From an uncultured Carnobacterium sp. (GTDB taxonomy: Bacteria; Bacillota; Bacilli; Lactobacillales; Aerococcaceae), in the NCBI GenBank assembly GCA_937967765.1, contig CALCML010000112.1, positions 1 to 15,052 on the forward strand: a stretch of DNA of 15,052 bases, in the 5' to 3' direction. The notes below the pieces were generated by a model that was given only the letters and a program-made list of their open reading frames with translations, searched no databases and was not told the DNA's origin. Below are positions 6,676 to 15,052 of this stretch, piece after piece (the stretch's first letter is position 1; every line of letters starts with the position of its first letter). The position numbers and the translations under genes were made by a program.

Positions 6676-6730
6676 GGCCCTACTACTATTACTATTTTAT
6701 TAATAAATAAATTAAATATAAAAGCACACC
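6676..6730 (+). other. DnaA-trio element and AT-rich unwinding region
   Basis: After the abutting DnaA boxes comes a short GC block, GGCCC (6676-6680). Triplets TAC-TAC-TAT-TAC-TAT (6681-6695) follow, and then almost pure A/T to about 6722. The known basal unwinding layout of Firmicutes origins is DnaA boxes, GC spacer, trios, then the unwinding region. The trios guide a DnaA filament onto single-stranded DNA. All parts are visible here in that order and spacing. Confidence 0.9.
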
Positions 6731-6745
6731 CTAAAGGAGGCAGTT

Positions 6746-7903
6746 ATGAAATTTTCAGTAAACAGACAAGGGTTCTTAAAAAATCTTGTAGATGTGCAAC
6801 GTGCAATTCCATCAAAAACAACAATTCCAATTTTGACAGGGATTAAATTAGTTGCTAGTGAAGAAGGATTAACATTAACAGGTAGTGATTCAGAAGTTTC
6901 TATCGAAGTATTCTTACCAATCGAAGACGAAGAATTACAATTAACAGTCCAAGAACCAGGTAGCATCGTTCTTCCTGCTCGTTTCTTTGGAGAAATCGTT
7001 AAAAAATTACCTTTAAATGTATTCACACTTGAAACAAACGATCAATTACAAGCAACGATTACAGCAGGTAATGCATCATTTACATTAAATGGATTATCAG
7101 CAGTGGATTATCCACAATTACCAGAAATCGAAAAAAATCATGTCATCACCATTCCTGTTCCATTATTTAGACAAGTGATTGTACAAACAGCGGTTGCCGT
7201 TTCAACTGCAGAATCTCGTCCAATCTTAACAGGGATTCATATGGTGATTAAAGACAACCAATTAAAAGCAGTCGCAACTGACTCTCACCGTTTAAGCCAA
7301 CGTATCATTCCACTACAAATGCCAGCTGGAAGTGATGCATTGACTTTTGAAATGACATTACCTGGTAAAACATTATTAGAATTATCTCGTATCATCGACG
7401 GATTAGAAACAATAGATTTCGCGATTACAGATAATCAAATCTTGTTCCAAACAGAAACATTATCATTCTACTCTCGTCTATTAGAAGGAATGTACCCAGA
7501 TACAGACCGTTTAATTAACGACGGAGCGAACACTTCGATTACTGTTGTTGCTAGCGAACTTGTAGCAGCTGTAGAACGTGCTTCATTAATGTCACATACG
7601 GATAAAAATAATATCGCGACATTAACACTTTCACCAGAACGTATTCTATTAACAGGTAAATCTCCTGAAGTGGGTACAGTTGAAGAAGAAATCGCTGTAG
7701 AAAACTTCGAAGGAGCTCCACTTGAAATTTCATTCAACCCTGACTACTTAAAAGAAGCGTTGAAATTATTCGGTTCTTCAGAAGCGGTCATCAACTTCTT
7801 AGAAGCAAACCGTCCATTCACATTGAAACTAAAAGAAGACCACTCTGGTATTCCACATAGCTTCATTCAATTAGTGACACCTGTTCGTACATTCAACGGG
7901 TAA
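6746..7903 (+). CDS. dnaN: DNA polymerase III beta subunit (sliding clamp)
   Basis: The protein has 385 residues and forms the ring-shaped dimer that tethers the replicative polymerase to DNA and docks repair proteins. The N-terminus MKFSVNRQGFLKNLVDVQRA, the segment IPSKTTIPILTGIKL and the central AVSTAESRPILTGIHM with ATDSHRLSQR are characteristic. The end, HSFIQLVTPVRTF, is the clamp C-terminus that forms part of the partner-binding pocket. The length fits the usual three-domain form. AAAGGAGG at 6733-6740 supports the ATG. The gene lies 174 bp after dnaA across the second origin region. I see no clear separate promoter, so co-transcription with dnaA is likely. A strong terminator follows. 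Confidence 0.98.
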   Translation: MKFSVNRQGFLKNLVDVQRAIPSKTTIPILTGIKLVASEEGLTLTGSDSEVSIEVFLPIEDEELQLTVQEPGSIVLPARFFGEIVKKLPLNVFTLETNDQLQATITAGNASFTLNGLSAVDYPQLPEIEKNHVITIPVPLFRQVIVQTAVAVSTAESRPILTGIHMVIKDNQLKAVATDSHRLSQRIIPLQMPAGSDALTFEMTLPGKTLLELSRIIDGLETIDFAITDNQILFQTETLSFYSRLLEGMYPDTDRLINDGANTSITVVASELVAAVERASLMSHTDKNNIATLTLSPERILLTGKSPEVGTVEEEIAVENFEGAPLEISFNPDYLKEALKLFGSSEAVINFLEANRPFTLKLKEDHSGIPHSFIQLVTPVRTFNG

Positions 7904-7923
7904 TCGTAAGTTATCAAACTTTC

Positions 7924-7958
7924 ACTCGAGCTTTCGTTTTGAAGGCTCGAGTTTTTTT
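7924..7958 (+). terminator. terminator of the dnaA-dnaN unit
   Basis: A 12-bp stem (7924-7935 with 7941-7952, loop GTTTT) includes one U-G pair valid only in plus-strand RNA and is followed by a T-rich tract. It starts 20 bp after the dnaN stop codon. Confidence 0.93.
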
Positions 7959-8153
7959 ATTTTTAACTATATTTTTGCAATTTCCCGAAATTCACTTATA
8001 AGTGAATTTTGGGCAGCACGATTTTGGGGTGATTTTTGGCCCAAAACTTTCAATTTTTGAAAAAATCCTATTAAATTTTGTTTTTCGTTTTTTTAGGCTT
8101 TTTTGTTATTTTTGACCCAAAATTGAAATAACCCCCTAAATTTTGCAATTTCT
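7959..8153. repeat. repeat-rich gene-free spacer between dnaN and yaaA
   Basis: The gap between dnaN and yaaA is 366 bp, and I see no gene in it. It contains a perfect 22-bp palindrome at 7988-8009, extended to 30 bp (7984-8013) by CCC/GGG arms through one G-T step. It also holds TTTTGGGC (8007-8014) paired with GCCCAAAA (8039-8046), a further TTTTGGGG at 8022-8029 and CCCAAAA at 8117-8123. A second inverted repeat lies at 8048-8062 (TTTCAA/TTGAAA). The 12-base direct repeat TTTTGCAATTTC occurs at 7973-7984 and 8141-8152. The last copy abuts the yaaA promoter. The function is unknown. Confidence 0.8.
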
Positions 8154-8182
8154 TTGCGAAAAGCGTGTAAAAATTGTATAAT
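8154..8182 (+). promoter_or_regulatory. promoter of the yaaA-recF-gyrB-gyrA unit
   Basis: -35 TTGCGA (8154-8159) and perfect -10 TATAAT (8177-8182) are 17 bp apart, giving a start near 8189. The leader of about 80 bases can fold (TAATGGA at 8228-8234 with TCCATTA at 8248-8254; GTGAG at 8211-8215 with CTCAC at 8238-8242). It ends in GAGGAAG, about 5 bases before the yaaA ATG. Confidence 0.75.
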
Positions 8183-8269
8183 ATTGTAGAGTTATTCTAC
8201 TTAAAAATATGTGAGCATGCATGAGTTTAATGGAGTTCTCACCAATATCCATTAGAAAAGAGGAAGTTC

Positions 8270-8524
8270 ATGACAACTATCGTATCGATCTCTGATGAGT
8301 ACATTACATTAGGGCAATTTTTAAAACATATTGACGTCATTACAACGGGCGGACAAGCAAAATGGTACCTGCAAGAATATACAGTTTTTGTAGATGGAGA
8401 GTTAGAAAATCGACGTGGTAGAAAATTATATCCGAATACACGTGTCGAAATACCTGATGAAGGTATTTTTATTGTGAAAGAAATGAAATCGGATGAAAAT
8501 GATTTGAACACACATGACGCATGA
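8270..8524 (+). CDS. yaaA: S4-domain protein YaaA family
   Basis: This small protein of 84 residues is almost entirely an S4-like RNA-binding domain. ITLGQFLKHIDVITTGGQAK (about 12-31) leads into YTVFVDGELENRRGRKLYP (about 37-55), the pattern of the YaaA/YbcJ group. It always sits between dnaN and recF in Bacillus and Lactobacillales. In B. subtilis relatives a link to ribosome assembly has been proposed; the role is not certain. The GAGGAAG sequence just upstream supports the ATG. Its stop overlaps the recF start (ATGA), so the two genes are translationally coupled. Confidence 0.93.
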   Translation: MTTIVSISDEYITLGQFLKHIDVITTGGQAKWYLQEYTVFVDGELENRRGRKLYPNTRVEIPDEGIFIVKEMKSDENDLNTHDA

Positions 8525-9648
8525 AGCTGACTAATTTACAATTACAAAACTTTCGTAATTATGAATCTGTCCAACTAGAGTTTACAGACGGTGTGCATGT
8601 TTTTATTGGTGAAAATGCACAAGGGAAAACCAACCTGATGGAGTCGATTTACGCCTTGGCGATGACAAAGAGCCACCGCACGACAAACGACAAAGAACTG
8701 ATTGGATGGAATAAAGAGTTTGCGACGATTAAAGGGACTGTTGAAAAAACAACGACAAAGACGAATTTAGAATTGCAATTTTCTAAAAAAGGAAAAATCG
8801 CGAAAGTGAATTATTTGGAGCAAAAACGACTCAGTTCCTACCTTGGAAACTTGAATGTCATCCTCTTTGCCCCAGAGAACCTCACGCTTGTCAAAGGGTC
8901 TCCGCAAAACAGACGTAAATTCGTGAATATGGAACTTGGACAAATGAGTTCCCTCTACCTCTATGATTTAGTGGAATATAATCGCGTCTTAAAACAGCGC
9001 AATACGTATTTGAAGCAGCTAGCGATTAAGAAAAAGCAGCCGGACGAATACTTAGATGTTTTAAGCGAGATGTTAAGCGAGTTAGCTAGTAAAATCGTCT
9101 TTCATCGTCTCGATTTTATGAAGCAATTGGAGGCTTTAGCCATTCCGATTCATGACCAGTTATCGCTTGGTCGTGAGAAATTCTCGGTTTCGTATCAAGC
9201 AACGATTCCTTTGGAGGATGGTTTAACGCCTGAGCAAATGAAAGAAATTTATATGAATCAATTCAAGAAGAATCAAACTCGTGAGGCGGATCAAGCCACA
9301 ACGCTGATTGGACCGCACCGTGACGATTTGATTTTTTATTTGAATGAGGTTCCGGTTCAAACGTATGGTTCGCAAGGACAGCAACGTTCGACCGTTCTGA
9401 GTTTGAAGCTTGCGGAAATCGAATTGATGAAATTATCGACAGGCGAGTATCCTCTTCTACTATTAGACGATGTACTTTCCGAACTCGATGATGACAGACA
9501 AACTCATCTAATTAAGGCCATTGAAAATAAGGTGCAAACCTTTATTACGACAACGAGCCTGGATGGGATTAAGCAACAATTTATTAATGAACCAGTCGTA
9601 ATACCGATTGAAAAAGGAACTATTTTAAAAACGGAGAGTGAGAATTAG
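8521..9648 (+). CDS. recF: DNA replication and repair protein RecF
   Basis: This 375-residue ABC-type ATPase of the SMC-like group helps load RecA at single-strand gaps with RecO and RecR. Walker A is GENAQGKTN (30-38). The signature region TYGSQGQQRSTVLSLKLAE spans 281-299, and Walker B is PLLLLDDVLSELD (311-323). The N-terminus MKLTNLQLQNFRNYESVQLEF is the family start. The length is normal. No Shine-Dalgarno sequence is evident near the ATG, which overlaps the yaaA stop by four bases, so translation probably depends on coupling. Codons appear less biased than in the neighbouring gyrB and gyrA (by eye), in keeping with a low-abundance repair protein. gyrB begins 3 bp after the stop codon. 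Confidence 0.98.
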   Translation: MKLTNLQLQNFRNYESVQLEFTDGVHVFIGENAQGKTNLMESIYALAMTKSHRTTNDKELIGWNKEFATIKGTVEKTTTKTNLELQFSKKGKIAKVNYLEQKRLSSYLGNLNVILFAPENLTLVKGSPQNRRKFVNMELGQMSSLYLYDLVEYNRVLKQRNTYLKQLAIKKKQPDEYLDVLSEMLSELASKIVFHRLDFMKQLEALAIPIHDQLSLGREKFSVSYQATIPLEDGLTPEQMKEIYMNQFKKNQTREADQATTLIGPHRDDLIFYLNEVPVQTYGSQGQQRSTVLSLKLAEIELMKLSTGEYPLLLLDDVLSELDDDRQTHLIKAIENKVQTFITTTSLDGIKQQFINEPVVIPIEKGTILKTESEN

Positions 9649-11589
<1,941 letters not shown>

Positions 11590-11634
11590 TCAAGTAAACG
11601 AATTTGAAGAGAAGAATAGAAAAGGAGACGAATT

Positions 11635-14220
11635 ATGTCTGAAGAAGTGAAACACTTTGAAGAAACTTTTGAATCAACTGATTTAGTGCATACCATGCGT
11701 AAATCATTTCTAGAGTATTCGATGAGTGTTATTGTATCGCGTGCCCTACCAGATGTACGCGATGGATTAAAACCAGTACACCGTCGTATTTTATATGGAA
11801 TGAGTGAACTTGGAGTGACACCGGACAAACCGCATAAAAAATCTGCGCGTATTGTCGGGGACGTAATGGGTAAATATCACCCACACGGTGACTCTGCAAT
11901 TTACGATGCCATGGTTCGTATGGCACAAGATTTCTCATACCGTTACCCATTAATCGATGGACACGGTAACTTTGGTTCTGTCGATGGAGACGGCGCCGCT
12001 GCGATGCGTTATACAGAGGCTCGTATGAGTAAAATTGCTCTTGAAATGCTTCGCGATATTAACAAAGATACGATTAATTTCCGTGATAACTACGATTCAA
12101 CAGAACGTGAACCGGAAGTATTACCAGCACGTATTCCAAACTTATTAGTAAACGGTGCAACAGGGATTGCCGTAGGGATGGCAACAAACATTCCACCACA
12201 TAACTTGGCGGAAGTCATCTCTGCTCTTCACTTATTAATGAAGAACCCTGATGTCACAACTACTGAATTGATGGAAGCTCTCCCTGGACCTGACTTCCCA
12301 ACTGGAGGACTTGTCTTAGGTAAATCTGGAATTCGTCGTGCGTACGAAACAGGACGCGGATCAATTACGGTTCGTGGACGCGTACAAATCGAAGAATTGA
12401 AAAACGGAAAAGAACGCATCATCATCACTGAATTACCATATATGGTAAATAAAGCGCGTTTAGTAGAACGTATCGCACAATTACACCACGAGAAGAAAAT
12501 CGAAGGAATTACTTACTTAAACGATGAATCTGACCGTGTGGGTATGCGTGTCGTGATTGAAGTGCGTCGTGATGTTTCAGCATCCGTTGTATTAAATAAT
12601 TTATACAAATTAACACCATTACAATCAAACTTCGGATTCAATATGCTTGCGATTGTAAATCAAGAGCCAAAAGTATTGAGCTTAAAAGAAATTTTACGCC
12701 ATTACTTAGATCACCAAGAAGAAGTCGTTCGTCGTCGTAGCTTATTCGATAAGAAGAAAGCAGAAGACCGTGCTCATATTTTAGAAGGATTACAAATCGC
12801 CTTAGACCATATCGATGCGATTGTGGCCATCTTAAGAAGTTCAGCAAGTGGAGATATCGCTAAAGAACGCTTCATGAATGAATACGGCTTAAGCGATAAA
12901 CAAGCACAAGCGATTCTTGATATGCGTATGGTTCGTTTAACAGGATTAGAACGCGAGAAAATCGATGCAGAATACAACGAATTACAAGCTACAATTCAAT
13001 ACTTAGAAAAAGTATTAGCGAGCGAAGAACTTCGTTACGAAATCATCGAACAAGAGCTTCTTGAAATCCAACAACGTTTCGACAATCCTCGTCGTACAGA
13101 ATTATTAGTCGGAGAAGCATTAAGCCTTGAAGATGAAGATTTAATCGAACAAGAAGATGTCGTGATTACATTAACGAAGAATGGATATATCAAACGTCTT
13201 GCCAACACTGAATTCAAGGCACAACGCCGTGGAGGACGTGGGGTTCAAGGAATGAGCGTCCATGATGATGACTACGTGGAAAACATGATTTCATGTTCTA
13301 CACACGATTCACTCCTCTTCTTTACGAATACAGGGAAAGTTTACCAAGCAAAAGGGTATGAAATTCCTGAATATAGCCGTACTGCAAAAGGATTACCAGT
13401 CATCAACTTATTAAACATTGATTCGGCTGAGAAAATTCAAGCGATTATCAGTGTTCCTGAATCAGATGAATCAGAACGTTACTTGTTCTTCACAACATTA
13501 CGTGGAACGGTTAAACGTGTTCGTCTATCAGAATTCAAGAATATCCGTACAAATGGACTACGTGCCATCCAATTACGCGAAGATGATGAATTGATCCGTG
13601 TAGTAGTCACAAGCGGAAATGATGGAATCATCCTTGGAACTTATCACGGTAATGCTGTAAGCTTCCATGAAGATAAAGTTCGTGCGATGGGTCGTACCGC
13701 TTCAGGTGTTCGTGGGGTTTCTCTACGTGAAGGCGACTATGTCATCGGAATGGATATTTTAACGCCAGACCGTGAAGTATTAGTAGTCAGCGAAAAAGGT
13801 TACGGAAAACGTACAGCTGCGAGCGAATACGCATTGAAAGGCCGTGGCGTAAAAGGTGTTCGTACACTTCGTATTACTGAGAAAAATGGACCACTTGTCT
13901 GCCTACGTACCGTAACTGGAGACGAAGACTTACTCATCATGACGAATAAAGGGGTTATCATCAGATTCCATGCCGAAGACGTGTCTCAAACAGGCCGTGG
14001 CGCACTTGGAGTTCGTATGATGCGTCTCGATCAAGATGCGATTGTAAGTTCATTAGCGATTGTGGACCGCGAAGACGAAACAGAAGAAGCTTCTGAAGCG
14101 ACTGAATCAACAAATGAATCAGTAGCAACAGAAACACCAACTGCATCACTTTCAGATGAAGCTATCAAAGGCAACATGAAAGACTTTGCTCAACAATTAG
14201 TTGACGAAGAAAATGAATAA
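11635..14220 (+). CDS. gyrA: DNA gyrase subunit A
   Basis: This is the 861-residue DNA-cleaving subunit of gyrase. The catalytic tyrosine is Y126 in [13 protein letters not shown]. The quinolone-contact segment is [17 protein letters not shown] (82-98). It keeps Ser87 and has Asp91 where, from memory, many Gram-positive relatives have Glu; neither is a typical resistance substitution. The coiled-coil region and the C-terminal DNA-wrapping beta-pinwheel follow. The GyrA box QRRGGRG is at 530-536, which separates GyrA from ParC. The last 55 or so residues form a Glu/Thr/Ser-rich acidic tail. AAAGGAGA at 11621-11628 supports the ATG. The gene starts 45 bp after gyrB, with no visible terminator or strong promoter between, and is closed by a bidirectional terminator. 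Confidence 0.99.
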   Translation: MSEEVKHFEETFESTDLVHTMRKSFLEYSMSVIVSRALPDVRDGLKPVHRRILYGMSELGVTPDKPHKKSARIVGDVMGKYHPHGDSAIYDAMVRMAQDFSYRYPLIDGHGNFGSVDGDGAAAMRYTEARMSKIALEMLRDINKDTINFRDNYDSTEREPEVLPARIPNLLVNGATGIAVGMATNIPPHNLAEVISALHLLMKNPDVTTTELMEALPGPDFPTGGLVLGKSGIRRAYETGRGSITVRGRVQIEELKNGKERIIITELPYMVNKARLVERIAQLHHEKKIEGITYLNDESDRVGMRVVIEVRRDVSASVVLNNLYKLTPLQSNFGFNMLAIVNQEPKVLSLKEILRHYLDHQEEVVRRRSLFDKKKAEDRAHILEGLQIALDHIDAIVAILRSSASGDIAKERFMNEYGLSDKQAQAILDMRMVRLTGLEREKIDAEYNELQATIQYLEKVLASEELRYEIIEQELLEIQQRFDNPRRTELLVGEALSLEDEDLIEQEDVVITLTKNGYIKRLANTEFKAQRRGGRGVQGMSVHDDDYVENMISCSTHDSLLFFTNTGKVYQAKGYEIPEYSRTAKGLPVINLLNIDSAEKIQAIISVPESDESERYLFFTTLRGTVKRVRLSEFKNIRTNGLRAIQLREDDELIRVVVTSGNDGIILGTYHGNAVSFHEDKVRAMGRTASGVRGVSLREGDYVIGMDILTPDREVLVVSEKGYGKRTAASEYALKGRGVKGVRTLRITEKNGPLVCLRTVTGDEDLLIMTNKGVIIRFHAEDVSQTGRGALGVRMMRLDQDAIVSSLAIVDREDETEEASEATESTNESVATETPTASLSDEAIKGNMKDFAQQLVDEENE

Positions 14221-14228
14221 TAAGTACA

Positions 14229-14258
14229 CAAAAAGCCATCATTAGATGGCTTTTTTGT
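14229..14258. terminator. bidirectional terminator after gyrA
   Basis: Stem GCCATC (14235-14240), loop ATTA and GATGGC (14245-14250) are followed by six T on the plus strand and preceded by five A (14230-14234), giving T-runs on both strands. It ends the gyrA transcript and could also end the minus-strand 26-codon ORF, whose stop is 7 bp to the right. Confidence 0.92.
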
Positions 14259-14264
14259 TTTGGA

Positions 14265-14345
14265 TTATTTTTTATCCTCTTTTAAAAATATTTTTCCGAG
14301 AATTAAAGCTAGTAGTAAGATGACAGAGATAACATGACGATACAT
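14265..14345 (-). CDS. putative single-pass membrane micropeptide (26 aa)
   Basis: This minus-strand ORF has ATG at 14343-14345 and TAA at 14265-14267. It is preceded by GGAAGG about 8 bases upstream. The predicted 26-residue peptide starts MYRH and has a strongly hydrophobic core, VISVILLLALILGKIF (5-20), long enough for one membrane span. It ends in a charged tail, LKEDKK. It lies head-to-head with the ABC transporter gene and converges on the gyrA terminator. It is the only frame in the window against the direction of replication. The size, single span and charged end resemble type I toxins of the Fst group or small regulatory membrane peptides, but I recognise no family. Evidence that it is real: ribosome binding site, extended -10 promoter upstream, terminator downstream. 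Evidence against: short frames arise by chance in AT-rich DNA. Confidence 0.55.
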   Translation of the reverse strand: MYRHVISVILLLALILGKIFLKEDKK

Positions 14346-14420
14346 TTTTATTCACCTTCCTTTTCTTATTTTTTGCCAGTTATCCTACTTTTAATATTTA
14401 TAAAACGCTTTCTTATTAAG

Positions 14421-14430
14421 AATATTTTAG
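14421..14430 (-). promoter_or_regulatory. extended -10 promoter candidate for the micropeptide
   Basis: On the minus strand TGC-TAAAAT (complement of 14424-14432) is an extended -10. No good -35 is seen at 16-18 bp. It would give a leader of about 70 bases before the 26-codon ORF. The same element is partly duplicated 40 bp to the right. Confidence 0.4.
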
Positions 14431-14490
14431 CATAAATCCTCTTTTTAACATTGCTAAGGAGAGTTTTTAGCAAAAAAATCCTCTTTTTAC
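14425..14490. repeat. imperfect direct repeat upstream of the ABC transporter gene
   Basis: Two copies of a unit of about 24 bases occur: 14425-14447 (TTTTAGCA, then AAATCCTCTTTTTA) and 14465-14489 (TTTTAGCA, then AAATCCTCTTTTTA, with 2 extra A). The shared blocks are 8 and 14 bases. The spacing is 40-42 bp, about four helical turns. The repeat lies between the divergent micropeptide and ABC transporter starts and includes the micropeptide -10. It could be a pair of operator sites or a promoter duplication. Confidence 0.75.
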
Positions 14491-14524
14491 GCAAAAAAGT
14501 ACTTCTTTTTCGAATTATTATCGG

Positions 14525-14530
14525 TATAAT
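14525..14530 (+). promoter_or_regulatory. -10 of the ABC transporter gene promoter
   Basis: A perfect TATAAT lies 32 bp before the ATPase start codon. At 17 bp upstream there is only CTTCTT (14502-14507), a poor -35. This region overlaps the small palindrome AAGTACTT (14497-14504). A weak -35 with a perfect -10 suggests control by an activator or repressor (inference). Confidence 0.6.
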
Positions 14531-14562
14531 AAGGGTGAAACAATCCATAAGGAGGAATAAAT

Positions 14563-15052
14563 ATGATTGAATTTCGTAATGTAAGAAAAGTATATGATCA
14601 AACTGTCGCTTTAGATGGACTTAACTTAACAATTGAAAGTGGAAAAATTATTGGATTAATCGGACATAACGGGGCTGGTAAATCAACCACGATTAAATCA
14701 CTCGTGAGTGTCATTCATCCAACAAGCGGAGAAATTATTGTGGACGGACAAGAATTGTCATCTAATCGTCTAGCCATTAAAGAAAAAATTGGCTATGTGG
14801 CGGATAGTCCAGACCTATTCCTACGTTTGACAGCTAATGAATTCTGGGAATTAGTTGCTTCTTCTTATGGCATGACTTTAGACGAAGTAGAAAGTCGTCT
14901 CGCTTATTTACTAGAATTATTTGATTTCGAAGGACATCGCTATGAAGTGATCGATTCGTTCTCACACGGGATGCGTCAAAAGGTATTCGTTATCGGCGCG
15001 CTTTTATCAGACCCTGAAATTTGGGTACTCGATGAACCAATGACGGGTCTTG
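14563..15052 (+). CDS. ABC transporter ATP-binding protein (partial, 3' end beyond window)
   Basis: The first 163 residues of an ABC ATPase are visible. Walker A is GHNGAGKST (34-42). The signature motif is the variant FSHGMRQK (133-140), and Walker B is IWVLDEP (153-159), followed by MTGL at the edge. The Q-loop region reads IGYVADSPDLF (76-86), with Asp or Ser in place of the usual Gln, as in some ABC-2-type exporters related to EcsA. The start is supported by AAGGAGG at 14549-14555 and MIEFRNVRKVYD, a normal N-terminus. The substrate cannot be told; a permease gene probably follows outside the window. It is preceded by its own promoter and by the direct repeats at 14425-14490. Confidence 0.95.
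   Translation, partial: MIEFRNVRKVYDQTVALDGLNLTIESGKIIGLIGHNGAGKSTTIKSLVSVIHPTSGEIIVDGQELSSNRLAIKEKIGYVADSPDLFLRLTANEFWELVASSYGMTLDEVESRLAYLLELFDFEGHRYEVIDSFSHGMRQKVFVIGALLSDPEIWVLDEPMTGL

Noticed and set aside
8221..8295. 24-codon frame in the yaaA leader as a regulatory upstream ORF
   Set aside because: It has no clear ribosome binding site, and its overlap with the yaaA start in another frame looks accidental.

Overview
The window is the chromosomal replication origin of a low-GC Gram-positive bacterium. The 16S fragment, the gene order rpmH-rnpA-yidC-jag / oriC / dnaA-dnaN-yaaA-recF-gyrB-gyrA, the AGGAGG-type ribosome binding sites and the Firmicutes-type DnaA boxes (TTATCCACA) all fit Lactobacillales. 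From memory, the variable regions of the 16S fragment look most like Carnobacteriaceae, in particular Granulicatella. No database search was possible, so the genus is an inference.

Left arm (minus strand, read leftward away from the origin). Positions 1-551 hold the 5' third of a 16S rRNA gene. Its leader (552-860) carries two promoter candidates, a boxA and a chain of perfect hairpins. A two-gene unit follows at 1003-2075: an Rgg/PlcR-type regulator (helix-turn-helix plus TPR) and a coupled, unrecognised 69-residue acidic protein, ending in a terminator at 936-973. The conserved rpmH-rnpA-yidC-jag operon occupies 2387-4680. It has a near-consensus promoter, a partial terminator between rpmH and rnpA, and a strong terminator after jag.

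Origin. DnaA boxes occur in two groups: 4861-5145 upstream of dnaA and 6574-6675 between dnaA and dnaN. The second group is followed by a GC-rich spacer, a run of DnaA-trios and an AT-rich unwinding region. This is a bipartite origin of the Bacillus subtilis type.

Right arm (plus strand, read rightward). dnaA and dnaN form one unit, closed by a strong terminator. After a 366-bp gene-free spacer rich in inverted repeats, a new promoter drives yaaA-recF-gyrB-gyrA, closed by a bidirectional terminator. Beyond it lies a minus-strand 26-codon ORF predicted to encode a membrane micropeptide. It is divergent from an ABC transporter ATPase gene that runs off the right edge.

The genes cover initiation (DnaA), the sliding clamp (DnaN), recombinational repair (RecF), supercoiling (GyrAB), and ribosome, RNase P and membrane-insertion functions. 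Every established gene is transcribed with its replication fork; only the 26-codon ORF is head-on. Most of the window is ordinary core chromosome. The less explained parts are the micropeptide and its repeat-containing promoter region, the palindromic dnaN-yaaA spacer, the regulator-linked small gene, and the rpmH/rnpA attenuator.
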